Program-made: the position numbers and the translations under genes
In this document: one piece after another, positions 1-11,298 of the stretch
Position numbering within the stretch: position 1 is the stretch's first letter
Layout of the letters: each line of letters starts with the position of its first letter
Notes under the pieces: generated by a model
Database searches by the model: none
The model's input: the letters and a program-made list of their open reading frames with translations, nothing else
Told to the model about the DNA's origin: nothing
From: Fervidobacterium gondwanense DSM 13020
Lineage (GTDB): Bacteria > Thermotogota > Thermotogae > Thermotogales > Fervidobacteriaceae
Length of the DNA stretch: 64,000 nt
Direction of reading: 5' to 3'
NCBI RefSeq assembly: GCF_900143265.1
Contig: NZ_FRDJ01000001.1
Span: 186,001 to 250,000, forward strand

Positions 1-782
1 GTCTTTATCATCTCTAAAAAATCTTTGTTAATTTCGTATCCAATTACATTTCTATTAAGTTCCAAAGCAACCTTTGCGGTAGTTCCACTGCCTAAAAATG
101 GATCTAAAACCGTATCCCCAACAAATGTGAACATTTTTATAAGCCTTCTGGGAAGTTCTTCCGGAAACATAGCTTCGTGACCTATCTGCTTTGTTCCACC
201 AAATGTCCAGTGTCCTGAAAAGTATTCTTTCCATTCTTCCTTAGAAAGTTTCGAAGCTTCTTTTACCTCTTTTGGTACCTTTTTGTTATCGCCGGGTTTT
301 TTGAATATGAGAATGTATTCGTAATCCAATTCTACAATACCGTTTGGGGGATATGGATATGAGCCCATTACATTGGCTCCGCCTGTCGTATTCATTGTGG
401 TCTTTTTCTGCCAGATGATAGATCCCATGAAATCAAAACCTATATCTTCACACTGGGCAATTATCTCCGCATGTATGGGAATTACTTTGTAGCGACCATA
501 CACCACCGCTCTTGCGAATTGGTCTCCAACGTTTACACATAACCTTCCACCATTTCTCAACACACGGTAACTTTCTGACCACACACAGTAAAGCGAATTA
601 AGATATTCGTGAAGTGTTTGACCATAACCTATCTGTCCATTCACACCGTAGTCCTTTATGTGCCAGTAAGGTGGAGATGTGACGATTAAGTCTACTTCTT
701 CGTCGTTAACTTCCCTCATTTTTCGACTATCGCCGATTATTATTTTTGCTCTGGGTACGAAGTTGTTTTTCTGTGTCGACAT
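1..782 (-). CDS. Site-specific DNA methyltransferase, beta class, probably N4-cytosine (3' end cut by window)
   Basis: About 260 codons are visible, reading leftward from an ATG at 782-780 and still open at base 1, so the C-terminus is missing. A GGAGTTGAGG Shine-Dalgarno lies just before the start. Near the N-terminus is the catalytic motif TSPPYW; near the visible end is the AdoMet-binding motif DPFLGSGTT. Catalytic motif before AdoMet motif is the beta-class order, and S-P-P-Y (rather than D-P-P-Y) is typical of enzymes methylating the exocyclic amine of cytosine. No restriction endonuclease gene is visible, but the partner could lie beyond the left edge. It is last in a minus-strand run, 50 bases after smpB. 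Family is confident, target base fairly likely, recognition site unknown. Confidence 0.86.
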   Translation of the reverse strand, partial: MSTQKNNFVPRAKIIIGDSRKMREVNDEEVDLIVTSPPYWHIKDYGVNGQIGYGQTLHEYLNSLYCVWSESYRVLRNGGRLCVNVGDQFARAVVYGRYKVIPIHAEIIAQCEDIGFDFMGSIIWQKKTTMNTTGGANVMGSYPYPPNGIVELDYEYILIFKKPGDNKKVPKEVKEASKLSKEEWKEYFSGHWTFGGTKQIGHEAMFPEELPRRLIKMFTFVGDTVLDPFLGSGTTAKVALELNRNVIGYEINKDFLEMIK

Positions 783-832
783 AAAATCCTCAACTCCTGC
801 ATAGAAACGTGAAAAAGATATACGAGCTTATA

Positions 833-1276
833 CTATCGTTTAATATATTCTTTTATTCTCTTTTCAATTTCCTTCTTCTTTATCTCTTCTCGCTTATCGT
901 GGCTCTTCTTACCCTTCGCCACTGCGATCTCTACTTTAACCCTACCTTCGTTGTTGAAGTATATTTTCGTTGGTATCACCGTATATCCTTCTTGACGGAT
1001 TTTGCCCCAAATTCTGTCTATTTGTTTTCTGTGGAGCAACAACTTCCTCGGTCTTTCTGGATCGTGGTTGTAGATGTTTCCAAATCTGTAAGGAGGTATG
1101 TGCAGGTTCAACAAAAATATCTCCCCGTCTTTGACCCTGCAGAACGAGTCTTTGAAACTGGCGCCGTGTTCCCTCAACGATTTGACTTCCGTTCCAACGA
1201 GCACTATGCCAGCCTCGTAAGTTTCATCTATTATGTAGTCAGTGTATGCTTTTTTGTTAGTCGCTATTACCTTCAC
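833..1276 (-). CDS. smpB: SsrA-binding protein SmpB
   Basis: SmpB binds tmRNA and brings it to stalled ribosomes for trans-translation. The 147-residue product has the family pattern throughout: ATNKKAYTDY near the start, GTEVKSLREH, KDSFCRVKDGE, NLHIPPYRFG, HDPERPRKLLLH, then a basic C-terminal tail with GKKSHDKRE and alternating Lys/Glu. An upstream in-frame GTG at 1288 exists, but GTG at 1276 gives the usual SmpB N-terminus (MKVIATNKK), lies about 7 bases after GGTGGG and overlaps the yraN stop as GTGA. I chose it for those reasons. The ssrA RNA itself is not in the window. Confidence 0.95.
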   Translation of the reverse strand: MKVIATNKKAYTDYIIDETYEAGIVLVGTEVKSLREHGASFKDSFCRVKDGEIFLLNLHIPPYRFGNIYNHDPERPRKLLLHRKQIDRIWGKIRQEGYTVIPTKIYFNNEGRVKVEIAVAKGKKSHDKREEIKKKEIEKRIKEYIKR

Positions 1277-1704
1277 ACGAAATCCCACCCAATATTTTCG
1301 TAATGTGTTATCTTGCCATCGATTATCTCTATCACATCAATCCGAGTCTTGTAAAGAAAATCATCCCGCCTTTTTTTCTTCAGTTCTCTATGGATATAAT
1401 ATTCTGCTACTTTGCAGATTCTCTGGTGCTTGTTTTCGTCAACTCTTTCTGATGGTCTTATCTTTCGACCAGTACCGGATTTTACTTCAACAAAGACATA
1501 CATGTTTCCTTTCTTTGCGATTATGTCGATTTCTCCGAAAGGTGTGCGGTAATTTCGACTTTCGATCTTGTATCCTTTCTTTTTAAGGTACTGTGCCGCA
1601 AGTTCTTCAGATTTCTGCCATTCTTTTACCTTTGAATTATCCGTAAATACCCGGGACTTTGATAAGCCTATTATCTTTTTCAGGAAAGTTCTCAATAATT
1701 CCAT
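1273..1704 (-). CDS. YraN/UPF0102 family endonuclease-like protein
   Basis: The family has a restriction-endonuclease-like fold of poorly known function. Conserved motifs are visible: YLKKKGYKI followed by NYRTPFGEIDII (the Asp and Glu of the presumed metal site) and YVFVEVKS, then a basic stretch and an Arg-Ile-Asp-Val segment. The start is uncertain. The ATG at 1704 and a TTG at 1716 both lie inside gatC, giving an overlap of about 70-80 bases with no clear ribosome site, and I found no ATG, GTG or TTG closer to the conserved region. The 3' end overlaps smpB by 4 bases, so it is probably translated together with its neighbours. Confidence 0.85.
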   Translation of the reverse strand: MELLRTFLKKIIGLSKSRVFTDNSKVKEWQKSEELAAQYLKKKGYKIESRNYRTPFGEIDIIAKKGNMYVFVEVKSGTGRKIRPSERVDENKHQRICKVAEYYIHRELKKKRRDDFLYKTRIDVIEIIDGKITHYENIGWDFV

Positions 1705-1921
1705 CGATGTTTTCAAACTCCACTGGTTCTTTTTCTCTTAAAATGCACGGTTCTTCAATAGGTGTGTACATTGGTTCAAGACCTTCGGTGTTGACTTCGG
1801 AAAGTATTTCGAAGTAGTTTATGATCTTTTGCAGATCGTTCTTCAGCCTGTCTTTGTCATCGAACGTTAGTCTTGATAGCTTTAGGAGATGTTCAACTAG
1901 TTTGTCATCTATCTTTATCAT
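1637..1921 (-). CDS. gatC: Asp-tRNA(Asn)/Glu-tRNA(Gln) amidotransferase subunit C
   Basis: GatC is the small scaffolding subunit of GatCAB, which converts mischarged Glu-tRNA(Gln) or Asp-tRNA(Asn) to the correct amide form. The 94-residue protein fits: an N-terminal helical part ([11 protein letters not shown], then a helix ending [16 protein letters not shown]) and an extended tail with [13 protein letters not shown] and a late [13 protein letters not shown] segment. It starts at an ATG preceded by GGAGGCAC and overlaps the end of csrA by 17 bases. gatA and gatB are not in the window, so the subunits are encoded apart in this genome. Confidence 0.9.
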   Translation of the reverse strand: MIKIDDKLVEHLLKLSRLTFDDKDRLKNDLQKIINYFEILSEVNTEGLEPMYTPIEEPCILREKEPVEFENIDGIIENFPEKDNRLIKVPGIYG

Positions 1922-2150
1922 TTCTGAGTGCCTCCTTCAGTTTCATCACATTTGTCAATAAGTCCGCCGTACCTAAGGCAGCTTTATTGTGTGCAGCCAC
2001 CGTGGAATAAATCTCCTCGCGATATATCTTAACGTCCGAAGGAGCCATTATGCCTATCTTGACGACGCCGTTTTCGATCTTAATCACCTTCACTTGTATG
2101 TTATCACCTATCAGTATACTCTCGCCAACTTTTCTCGATAGTACAAGCAT
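1905..2150 (-). CDS. csrA: Carbon storage regulator CsrA
   Basis: CsrA is a dimeric RNA-binding protein that represses translation by covering GGA sites in leaders. The protein begins [12 protein letters not shown], the canonical N-terminus, and continues with [25 protein letters not shown], matching the strand pattern of the family. An in-frame TTG at 2168 would add six residues with no family support, so the ATG at 2150 is used. The C-terminus is about 20 residues longer than the short enteric form. It lies just downstream of fliW, whose product binds and inhibits CsrA in flagellated bacteria. The pair probably controls flagellin synthesis. Confidence 0.95.
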   Translation of the reverse strand: MLVLSRKVGESILIGDNIQVKVIKIENGVVKIGIMAPSDVKIYREEIYSTVAAHNKAALGTADLLTNVMKLKEALRNDKDR

Positions 2151-2188
2151 AATTTTCACCACTTTCAAGTTTTTTACTCTTTGAGTGC

Positions 2189-2641
2189 CTATTCTTCTTT
2201 CTTTTCTTCGTCGGATTTCGTTGCATCCATTAGCGGGTATCTCATGTCGTAATTTTCAAGTATCGCTTGTATCCCTTTTGCTTTTTTGACGTTTATGACA
2301 ATTGGTGCTTTCAAATTCACCGTTGCCTCTTGCGGTTTGCCAAGAGGTATCGTAACAATGCACCAGATTATCAATTCTGAAGGGTCTTCAACTTCAAGCT
2401 CCGCCACTTCCTGCTGGGATAGTTCTATCTCGTAATCTTCTTTGACAATCCATGGATCAATTATCGGGAAAGATACTTGTTCATCTTCAATACTCACAAG
2501 CCAGCTTATCGGAGCTGTTTCTTGCAATGATAATATGAAGAACTTTCTCAAATTCTCAAATCCCGGTATTCCGCCTGGAAATGTGATTATTTCATCATCG
2601 TTTATATCAAACTCGCCTAACCTTGTTTTGTAGATAGCCAT
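2189..2641 (-). CDS. fliW: Flagellar assembly factor FliW
   Basis: FliW binds flagellin and CsrA in turn, coupling flagellin level to translation. The 150-residue protein has the diagnostic segments [16 protein letters not shown] near residue 20, [16 protein letters not shown], and later [20 protein letters not shown]. The C-terminus is acidic and probably disordered. The gene is 38 bases upstream of csrA in the direction of reading, the standard fliW-csrA order. Flagellin genes are not in the window, although a large flagellar operon is (23703-34891). Confidence 0.95.
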   Translation of the reverse strand: MAIYKTRLGEFDINDDEIITFPGGIPGFENLRKFFILSLQETAPISWLVSIEDEQVSFPIIDPWIVKEDYEIELSQQEVAELEVEDPSELIIWCIVTIPLGKPQEATVNLKAPIVINVKKAKGIQAILENYDMRYPLMDATKSDEEKKEE

Positions 2642-2671
2642 GCTCTCTCCATTCCTTTCTATGACCTTCGC

Positions 2672-3442
2672 TTATCGCTCTTCAGATTTCCAATCTTTTA
2701 TGTAGTAGAGAATTTTCTCATGGAAGCCGTCGGCATGTTCCGGATCTTCAAATAATTCGTGGTACCCTCCCAAAAATTCCTCAATCCTTTTTTCTGTTTG
2801 GAGCTCTTCGAAAAATCTCTTTGCGCCTTCCGGTGGTGTTACTCTGTCTTCTGTACCTATGAGCACAGCAACCGGACATTTTATTCGCTGGGCTTGTTCG
2901 TGAGCGAGTTCAACGTTCTTGAGCATGCTTTTTCCGAGTTTAATCGATATCCTGTCGTGAACCAATGGATCTGAGATGTACTTTTCAACGGCTTCTTTGC
3001 TTCTAGATAGATGATTTGGGTCTATACCGTTCTTCACCGTCATGAATGGTGCTAAGAATGAGAATATTTTGAGCATCATAACCTGGCTCGGCTTAGGTTC
3101 AAGATGTAGTGCCGGTGATGAGACCACAAGCTTTGAAATTTTTTGTGGTCTAAGCTCTGCATATCTTATTGCTATCAGCCCACCAAGGCTGTGGCCAAAG
3201 ATCGCGAATTTCTGCGTCGATTTTGTTAGGTCGTCTATTAGCTCTATAATCTCCTCAATAGACGTGTGCCCCTTTATCCCCCCGCTCTTTCCGTGTCCCG
3301 GTAAGTCAAAACCGAAAACGCCAAAACCGTTTTCAGTAAGCAAGTTGATTAACCGTTCGTACCGTCCGATGTGTTCACCAAGACCGTGGACGATAGTCAC
3401 CCATCCGTTTTTCGGCTCTCCCTTTTTGAATGTGTAAACCAT
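2672..3442 (-). CDS. Alpha/beta hydrolase, monoacylglycerol-lipase-like
   Basis: This is a 256-residue serine hydrolase with a complete apparent triad: Ser85 in the nucleophile elbow GHSLGG, Asp199 in GTEDRVTPP and His228 in GGYHELFED. The oxyanion region VHGLGEHIGRY and the FDLPGHGKSGG loop are those of monoglyceride lipases and related lysophospholipases. There is no signal peptide, so it acts in the cytoplasm. It lies in a run of unrelated housekeeping genes, 30 bases before fliW. The likely substrate is a monoacylglycerol or other short ester; the motifs do not decide which. Confidence 0.85.
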   Translation of the reverse strand: MVYTFKKGEPKNGWVTIVHGLGEHIGRYERLINLLTENGFGVFGFDLPGHGKSGGIKGHTSIEEIIELIDDLTKSTQKFAIFGHSLGGLIAIRYAELRPQKISKLVVSSPALHLEPKPSQVMMLKIFSFLAPFMTVKNGIDPNHLSRSKEAVEKYISDPLVHDRISIKLGKSMLKNVELAHEQAQRIKCPVAVLIGTEDRVTPPEGAKRFFEELQTEKRIEEFLGGYHELFEDPEHADGFHEKILYYIKDWKSEER

Positions 3443-3477
3443 TCAACCATCCCCCTCACGGGTTTTCTTTAAGCTCT

Positions 3478-3936
3478 TTAAGAATTTAGTGGCTCATTTA
3501 TGTTGTCACTATGCCAAGATTGCACGGTTGCTCTTTTAACATCGATTACTTCAATTTTGTATTTTTTGTCATAAAGTCTCGTGAGCAGTGCGCCAACACC
3601 AGCAAATCCAATCCCAAGCACAAAGGAAATCAAATCTTGGAGTTTGAGGATGTATCCAATCAATACTCCTATTAGAAATCCGGCAAGTGGTATGCCATAC
3701 ACGATAAGTGATAAGATAGCTTCGTTGTGTTTCAAATCAACGATGACGGTGTCACCTGGCAAGACTGTTTTGAATTCTTCCTTCATATCGTCCTTCCGCA
3801 CTCTAAGTGTGCCCTTTTCACCTTTTACCGAGCATGAGCCTGCCAAAGCGCAGGCAGAACAGCCTGCTTCATTGACCATTAAAGATAAATATACGTATTT
3901 ATCATCAACGTTTACAACATTCATTACTTCCCTCAT
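3478..3936 (-). CDS. RseC/SoxR-reducing family membrane protein
   Basis: The 152-residue protein has an N-terminal beta domain with a cysteine cluster (GCSACALAGSC, Cys-x2-Cys-x5-Cys), then two hydrophobic helices around residues 75-120 and a short charged tail. This is the layout of RseC, which in proteobacteria acts beside the Rnf complex in reducing SoxR and in sigma-E control. The Rnf genes and any soxR are not in the window. The ATG is preceded by GAGGAGC. A role in redox control at the membrane is inferred from the family only. Confidence 0.8.
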   Translation of the reverse strand: MREVMNVVNVDDKYVYLSLMVNEAGCSACALAGSCSVKGEKGTLRVRKDDMKEEFKTVLPGDTVIVDLKHNEAILSLIVYGIPLAGFLIGVLIGYILKLQDLISFVLGIGFAGVGALLTRLYDKKYKIEVIDVKRATVQSWHSDNINEPLNS

Positions 3937-3971
3937 CCTATGCTCCTCTTTTCAATACGATTTTTAAAAAC

Positions 3972-5585
3972 TTACTCAACTAACATTAAGAAAGGATAGT
4001 GTGGTTGCCCACCATCTAAAAATTCTATCTGCACATTCGGATATTTCTTCTTAGTATACTTCTCAACTATGCTCTGTTCGATAGGCGTTGCGTCCGAACC
4101 AACGAACACCGTTAGCACTTCCCGATCTTTTAAGTTGCATTTTTCGTACAGTTTGTCCAAAACGTTTACCAAATTTCTGTGATGCGCTGCTAATTCTTTG
4201 TTAAGAAATCCGAGGTATTCGTTTTTCTTTATCTTTTCACCAGCATATTTCGAGTCTCTAACCGCGATTGTAATTGATATGGCAGTCGTTTTAGCAATGG
4301 CTTCGTTTATGCTGTTTTTTATCTCTTCAATTTCTTCTCCCATCTTGTAAATCATTGCACTAACACTCTGCTGGACATTCACAGTTTTTATTACTATTAC
4401 ATTGATCCCTTCGTTCTGAGCCACTTTCGCTGCTTGATCAGCCGCTAAGATTATGTTTGAGTTGTTTGGAAATACGAATATGTTGTCCGCATTCGCTCGC
4501 CTGATCGCATCAAGTATGTCAGCCATGCTCGGGTTCATCGATTGACCACCCGAGATTATTTCATCTACGCCAAGGTCTGTTAATACCTTTGATATGCCTT
4601 CTCCTGGCGAGACTGCAACAAATGCAATCTTCTTGCGTTCTTTCTTTGTATATTCTCCAACAACGTGTTCATGCTGTTCTTTCATATTGTCGATTTTAAC
4701 CTTCAATAGTTCACCATGCTGGAGGAAAGTTTCAATTACTTGTCCCGGGTTATTTGTGTGAACGTGCAGTTTAATTACGTCGTCCTGAACAAAGAACACC
4801 ACGGAATCGCCCATTGAATTAAGGTAACTTTCAAGCTCTTTTTTCGTCGCGTCTTTGATATCTTTTCTCGCTCTCACTATTAGTTCGGTACAGTACTGGT
4901 ACGTTAATTCTTCGTACGCTATGGTGATTTCTTCCGAAGGCCTTGTCTCAACGCCTTGGAGGTTTATCGTTTTGTCACCAAGGATGTACATTTTGAACCC
5001 CTGAATTATGTAGTAAAGCCCCTTGGCGCCAGCGTCCACAACGTTCGCTTCCTTGAGCTTTTGCAGCAAATTAGGCGTCATTTTAACCGTATCTAACGCT
5101 ATCTGTTCCATTTTCTCAAAGAGTTGCTCAAAACTTTCGCATGCGGCAAGTTCTTTTGAATGTTCGTCTAAAACTCTCACAACTGTGAGTATCGTACCTT
5201 CAACAGGCCTCAGGACAGCTTTATAGGCAACTTCTTTTGCACCTTTGATTCCCTTTACAAAATCTGCGACTGTTATTTTGTTCTTCTTCGATAAGGTATC
5301 GCAGAAACCTCTGAATATTTGAGAGAGTATAACTCCAGAATTTCCTCGAGCTCCCATCAGTGTACCGCGTTTAATAACATCAAGAACGTTCGACAGTTTT
5401 TCTTCTGTGGTGTTTTCGAGGTATTTACAAGCTTCAAGCATCGTTGAGCTCATGTTAGAACCGGTATCACCGTCCGGTACCGGGAAAACGTTCAGTGCGT
5501 TTATTTCGTCTCTATGTGCCAGCAAATTTTCGGTACCTTTCATGAAGATACCTTTCATCTCAACTCCATTTATTGTTGTAATCAA
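3972..5585 (-). CDS. DAK2 domain (YloV/FakA-like) kinase
   Basis: The N-terminal 200 residues form a DhaL/DAK2 ATP-binding domain with the metal-binding loop NVFPVPDGDTGSNM and a later GARGNSGVILSQIFRG. The remainder is the FakA-type middle and C-terminal region. FakA phosphorylates fatty acids bound by DegV-type FakB proteins so they can enter phospholipid synthesis. Total length of 537 is usual for YloV. The start is TTG, supported by GAGGTGG four bases upstream and by the family N-terminus (start residue, NGVEMKGIFMKGTENLL). The Asp23-family gene lies 14 bases upstream, a pairing that is also the rule in Firmicutes (yloU-yloV). The substrate is inferred. Confidence 0.88.
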   Translation of the reverse strand: MITTINGVEMKGIFMKGTENLLAHRDEINALNVFPVPDGDTGSNMSSTMLEACKYLENTTEEKLSNVLDVIKRGTLMGARGNSGVILSQIFRGFCDTLSKKNKITVADFVKGIKGAKEVAYKAVLRPVEGTILTVVRVLDEHSKELAACESFEQLFEKMEQIALDTVKMTPNLLQKLKEANVVDAGAKGLYYIIQGFKMYILGDKTINLQGVETRPSEEITIAYEELTYQYCTELIVRARKDIKDATKKELESYLNSMGDSVVFFVQDDVIKLHVHTNNPGQVIETFLQHGELLKVKIDNMKEQHEHVVGEYTKKERKKIAFVAVSPGEGISKVLTDLGVDEIISGGQSMNPSMADILDAIRRANADNIFVFPNNSNIILAADQAAKVAQNEGINVIVIKTVNVQQSVSAMIYKMGEEIEEIKNSINEAIAKTTAISITIAVRDSKYAGEKIKKNEYLGFLNKELAAHHRNLVNVLDKLYEKCNLKDREVLTVFVGSDATPIEQSIVEKYTKKKYPNVQIEFLDGGQPHYPFLMLVE

Positions 5586-5599
5586 GCTACCACCTCATT

Positions 5600-5929
5600 T
5601 CATCTAACGCCAATTATGTGCACGTCAACTTCTGCGTTTTCACAGTTTGCAAAGGCTTTGAGTTTGTGCACCACGTTTTCTTCTATGTTTTTGCCAACCT
5701 CGGTGACTTTCGTGCCATATTCCACTTCGACGAATATATCAATTTTTAGGTGTCCGTATTCATCTTCTTCGACTCTTATCTTTCCTTCATCAGAAGAAAA
5801 CCACCTGTTGAACCAGTTATCCGAACCAATGCTAATTGGTCCGTACGTTTCGAGGACAGCAAGGTAGACAAGTTTTCTAATTGCATTTACTGTAATCTCA
5901 ATCTCTCCATATTGAGTTTGAAACTTCAT
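5600..5929 (-). CDS. Asp23/Gls24 family protein (YloU-like)
   Basis: The 109-residue soluble protein has the Asp23 pattern: a first strand with YGEIEITVNAIRKLVYLAV, a GPISIG segment, then DIFVEVEYGTKVTEVGKNIEENV and a closing strand ending in DVHIIGV. Members are linked to envelope stress and membrane association in Gram-positive bacteria, but the biochemical role is unknown. Its ATG overlaps the dxs stop by 4 bases (ATGA) and it is followed by the DAK2 kinase, so the three are probably co-translated. Linkage to lipid and isoprenoid genes points to envelope metabolism. Confidence 0.85.
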   Translation of the reverse strand: MKFQTQYGEIEITVNAIRKLVYLAVLETYGPISIGSDNWFNRWFSSDEGKIRVEEDEYGHLKIDIFVEVEYGTKVTEVGKNIEENVVHKLKAFANCENAEVDVHIIGVR

Positions 5930-7800
5930 ACAATCACTCCCTTCACTTTTGTTATCTCTCTAACTCTTCTCTCAACACTACTACTGTCAAGTCCTACCAA
6001 TTCGAGCAATTTTCCCCTTGGTCCATGCGTTATAAATTCGTCCGGTATTCCAATGTTGTATATATACGGCTTATTTGAAATTTCAGCCTGGCAATTCAAG
6101 TATTTGGAAACACTTTCTCCAAAACCGCCACTGAGGCTTCCTTCTTCCACTGTGAAAATATGGCTGTGTGTCGATATTATATGCCTTAGAAGTTGTTCAT
6201 CAAGCGGCTTAACACTTCTCACTCCTATCAATGTCCAGTTGTTCCTTTTAGAAATTTCCAAGTACTTTTCTGCAAGAGTTCCTACGACAAGTAGCGCAAT
6301 GTCTTTTCCTTCGTTCAGAATCTGCCAGCTAAATGGATTTATCTTCTCTATTTTACCACAGATTTCGTCCAAATTGCCAAATTCTGTATCCCTCGGGTAC
6401 CTGATCGCGATCGGTCCAGTGTATTCGCTACTGTTTGTAAGTATGGTGTAGAGTGTGTTTGCCAAATCTTGTCCGCTGAGCGGCGTTAATATTTTCACGT
6501 TTGGAATAGGTCTCAAGTATGCTATGTCAAAAACTCCGTGGTGCGTAGGTCCATCTGTTCCCACTAATCCTGCCCTGTCTATTGCAAAAATAACGTTCAG
6601 GTTCTGCAAGGCGATGTCGTGAATTATTTGGTCATATGCTCTCTGCAAGAACGTTGAATATATTGCAACAACGGGCTTGTAACCCATTGTTGCAAGACCA
6701 CCTGCGTACGTCACAACAGATTGTTCTGTTATACCGAGATCGATGAATCTTTCGGGAAATTGTTTGGCAAATTGTGTCAAGCCTGTTCCGTCTGGCATTG
6801 CTGCGGTGAGTGCTATTATTTTGTCATCTTTCTCAGCTATCTTTGTTAGAATTTTGCCAAAAAGCTCACTGTACGAATACGCAGCTTGCGGCTTTTCGAA
6901 AACCCCAGAGTCGGGATCAAACTTTTCAACACCGTGGTACTTCGTCGGGTTTTCCTCAGAGTGCGGATAACCCTTCCCCTTGATCGTGAATACTGTCAAG
7001 ACTGTCGGGTATGGATAGTCTTTGATTTGCTTGAACGCTTCTTCGAGCGATTTTATATCGTGACCATCAACAGGACCGAAATGTTTTAATCCGAGCGATT
7101 CAAAGAAATCTTCGCCTACAAGTGCTACTTTGAGTGCTTCTCTTATTTTTCTCAGCTCAAATTCTACATTTTCGCTCATTCCGTGCTTAATTCTTTCTTT
7201 AATCGTAACGTAAATTTTGCTCGTTCTGAGCGATTCGAGGAGCATCGAAAGGCCACCAACGTTTTTTGAAATGCTCATCCCGTTGCTGTTGAGTATGATT
7301 TTTATCTTTGAATGCTGAGCTTTTACTTGATTCAAAGCTTCCAAGGCTTGCCCGCTTGTTAATGCGCCATCACCAATAACCACAACAACGTTAGCCTTTT
7401 CACCTTTCAGTTTTAAAGCTTTCTCTATTCCAAGCGCAGCTGAGATAGACGTACCCACATGACCTGCTCCGAATCTGTCAACTGGAGATTCGAATATGTT
7501 CGTGAATCCTGATATGCCACCGTAAGTTCTTAGTGTTTTGAACTCGTTCCATCGGCCTGTCAATAATTTGTGCGTGTACGCTTGGTGGCCAGTATCCCAG
7601 ATGATGTAGTCTTTGTACGGGTCGAAGATCCTATAAAGTGCGAGTGTCAATTCAACTGTACCAAGATTGGAAGCCAAGTGACCTCCGTTTGCGGAAGTCA
7701 CTTCTATCATGTATCTTCGTATTTCATCGGCAAATTTCTCCAATTCTTCGTAGCTCATTTCCCTAATTTTTTGTATCAGGTTCTCTTCCATTTTTGCCAT
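5926..7800 (-). CDS. dxs: 1-deoxy-D-xylulose-5-phosphate synthase
   Basis: Dxs condenses pyruvate and glyceraldehyde 3-phosphate to begin the MEP isoprenoid pathway, using thiamine diphosphate. Visible signatures are NGGHLASNLG (substrate and cofactor histidine), DTGHQAYTHKLLTGR, the thiamine site VIGDGALTSGQALEALN at about residue 141, and in the second half FIDLGITEQSVVTYAGGLA and RAGLVGTDGPTHHGVFD. Length 624 is normal for the family. The ATG start agrees with the usual N-terminus. Other MEP genes are not in the window. Confidence 0.97.
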   Translation of the reverse strand: MAKMEENLIQKIREMSYEELEKFADEIRRYMIEVTSANGGHLASNLGTVELTLALYRIFDPYKDYIIWDTGHQAYTHKLLTGRWNEFKTLRTYGGISGFTNIFESPVDRFGAGHVGTSISAALGIEKALKLKGEKANVVVVIGDGALTSGQALEALNQVKAQHSKIKIILNSNGMSISKNVGGLSMLLESLRTSKIYVTIKERIKHGMSENVEFELRKIREALKVALVGEDFFESLGLKHFGPVDGHDIKSLEEAFKQIKDYPYPTVLTVFTIKGKGYPHSEENPTKYHGVEKFDPDSGVFEKPQAAYSYSELFGKILTKIAEKDDKIIALTAAMPDGTGLTQFAKQFPERFIDLGITEQSVVTYAGGLATMGYKPVVAIYSTFLQRAYDQIIHDIALQNLNVIFAIDRAGLVGTDGPTHHGVFDIAYLRPIPNVKILTPLSGQDLANTLYTILTNSSEYTGPIAIRYPRDTEFGNLDEICGKIEKINPFSWQILNEGKDIALLVVGTLAEKYLEISKRNNWTLIGVRSVKPLDEQLLRHIISTHSHIFTVEEGSLSGGFGESVSKYLNCQAEISNKPYIYNIGIPDEFITHGPRGKLLELVGLDSSSVERRVREITKVKGVIV

Positions 7801-7833
7801 TATTTGACTTATCTCCCTTTGCAGTGCACTTCA

Positions 7834-10163
<2,330 letters not shown>

Positions 10164-10196
10164 TTTTGTCCCTCCTGTCTATGTTTTCTGATTACT

Positions 10197-11258
10197 TTAT
10201 TTTGCTTGCAAAAAGTCGTTTCTAAATCTGCTCAGACCTTCTTCTTCTCCAAATGCAATGAGTTTGCAATCTTTGCAGATTATCTCGTTTTTCGAAGGTC
10301 CAAGTACGAATTCTTCACCTTTTAACAACGCAACTATGTACACGTTATATTTTTCTTTGAGCCGTAATTCTTCTATCCGCTTGCCTTCGAGGTTTGTAGA
10401 ACTGACGTCCACTATCTCCACTCTGAATCTCTTATCTCGTATGTTCAAAACGTCAAGGACGTTTTCCCGTTGTTTTCTTAATATGATTGTCTCAACCATT
10501 TTCACTCCCGCAATCTCTGCGGTTGCAATCGGATGGTCAACACCTGCGTATATGAACTTTGTTAAATTGTTTATATTGCTTATATTAGATACCACGTATA
10601 TATTTGGGTTCATGTTCTTCGCAGTTAGCGTGACAAAGATGTTTAATGCGTCGTCAGGTAGTGTTGTAATCAGCGCACGTGCTTGTTTTATGCCAGCTTT
10701 CAGCAATACATTCTCATTCGTTGCATCGCCGTTTATGAATACAAGCTTTGAACCATCTTCGATTAGTCTTTCTCGAATTTCTTTTTCCGTGATATTCGCA
10801 TCGATGCCAACTACATCTTCTTTGAAACGCAAAAGCTGATTCACTACCTGAGTTCCTATGTTTCCGATTCCAACAACGATAATATGATTATTCATCTTCG
10901 ACACCCTTTTCTCAGTTCGCCTCACCTTAAAAAGTTGCGTTAGTTCGCCTTCTACCAAAAGTGCTGTAATGTAAGAAACACTGTACAGAACAACGGATAA
11001 CCCAGCTAAGATTAGAAACAACGTAAATATTCTTCCGGTACTTGAGATCGTGTCGGGCATTCCGTATCCAACTGTAGATATAGTTATGCCCGTAAAGAAC
11101 AGTGCGTCGAGAAATGAAAGATCTTCAAAAACCCAGTAGTAAATAGTCCCGACAAAAAAGACTGCGAAGATACTTATAAGATGCTTTATTAGTCTCCTCT
11201 TAATTTCATTTCTCAACACTTGTGCTTCTAAGATATTCTTACCAGTCCCAGTTCCCAT
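10197..11258 (-). CDS. Two-helix potassium channel with RCK (TrkA-N/TrkA-C) domain
   Basis: The N-terminal 110 residues hold two membrane helices flanking a pore loop whose selectivity filter is TVGYG (62-66). A cytoplasmic Rossmann domain follows, with the nucleotide loop GIGNIGTQV at about 130-138. A C-terminal TrkA-C-like domain spans roughly 260-345. This is the architecture of MthK-type or Kch-type channels gated by ligands bound to the RCK ring. There is no internal start separating pore and RCK that I can see. Ligand (Ca2+, NAD, ATP or c-di-AMP) cannot be told from the sequence alone. Confidence 0.9.
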   Translation of the reverse strand: MGTGTGKNILEAQVLRNEIKRRLIKHLISIFAVFFVGTIYYWVFEDLSFLDALFFTGITISTVGYGMPDTISSTGRIFTLFLILAGLSVVLYSVSYITALLVEGELTQLFKVRRTEKRVSKMNNHIIVVGIGNIGTQVVNQLLRFKEDVVGIDANITEKEIRERLIEDGSKLVFINGDATNENVLLKAGIKQARALITTLPDDALNIFVTLTAKNMNPNIYVVSNISNINNLTKFIYAGVDHPIATAEIAGVKMVETIILRKQRENVLDVLNIRDKRFRVEIVDVSSTNLEGKRIEELRLKEKYNVYIVALLKGEEFVLGPSKNEIICKDCKLIAFGEEEGLSRFRNDFLQAK

Positions 11259-11298
11259 CCACGCTTCCCCAGATATTTACCAGGCGTATTTCCACCAC

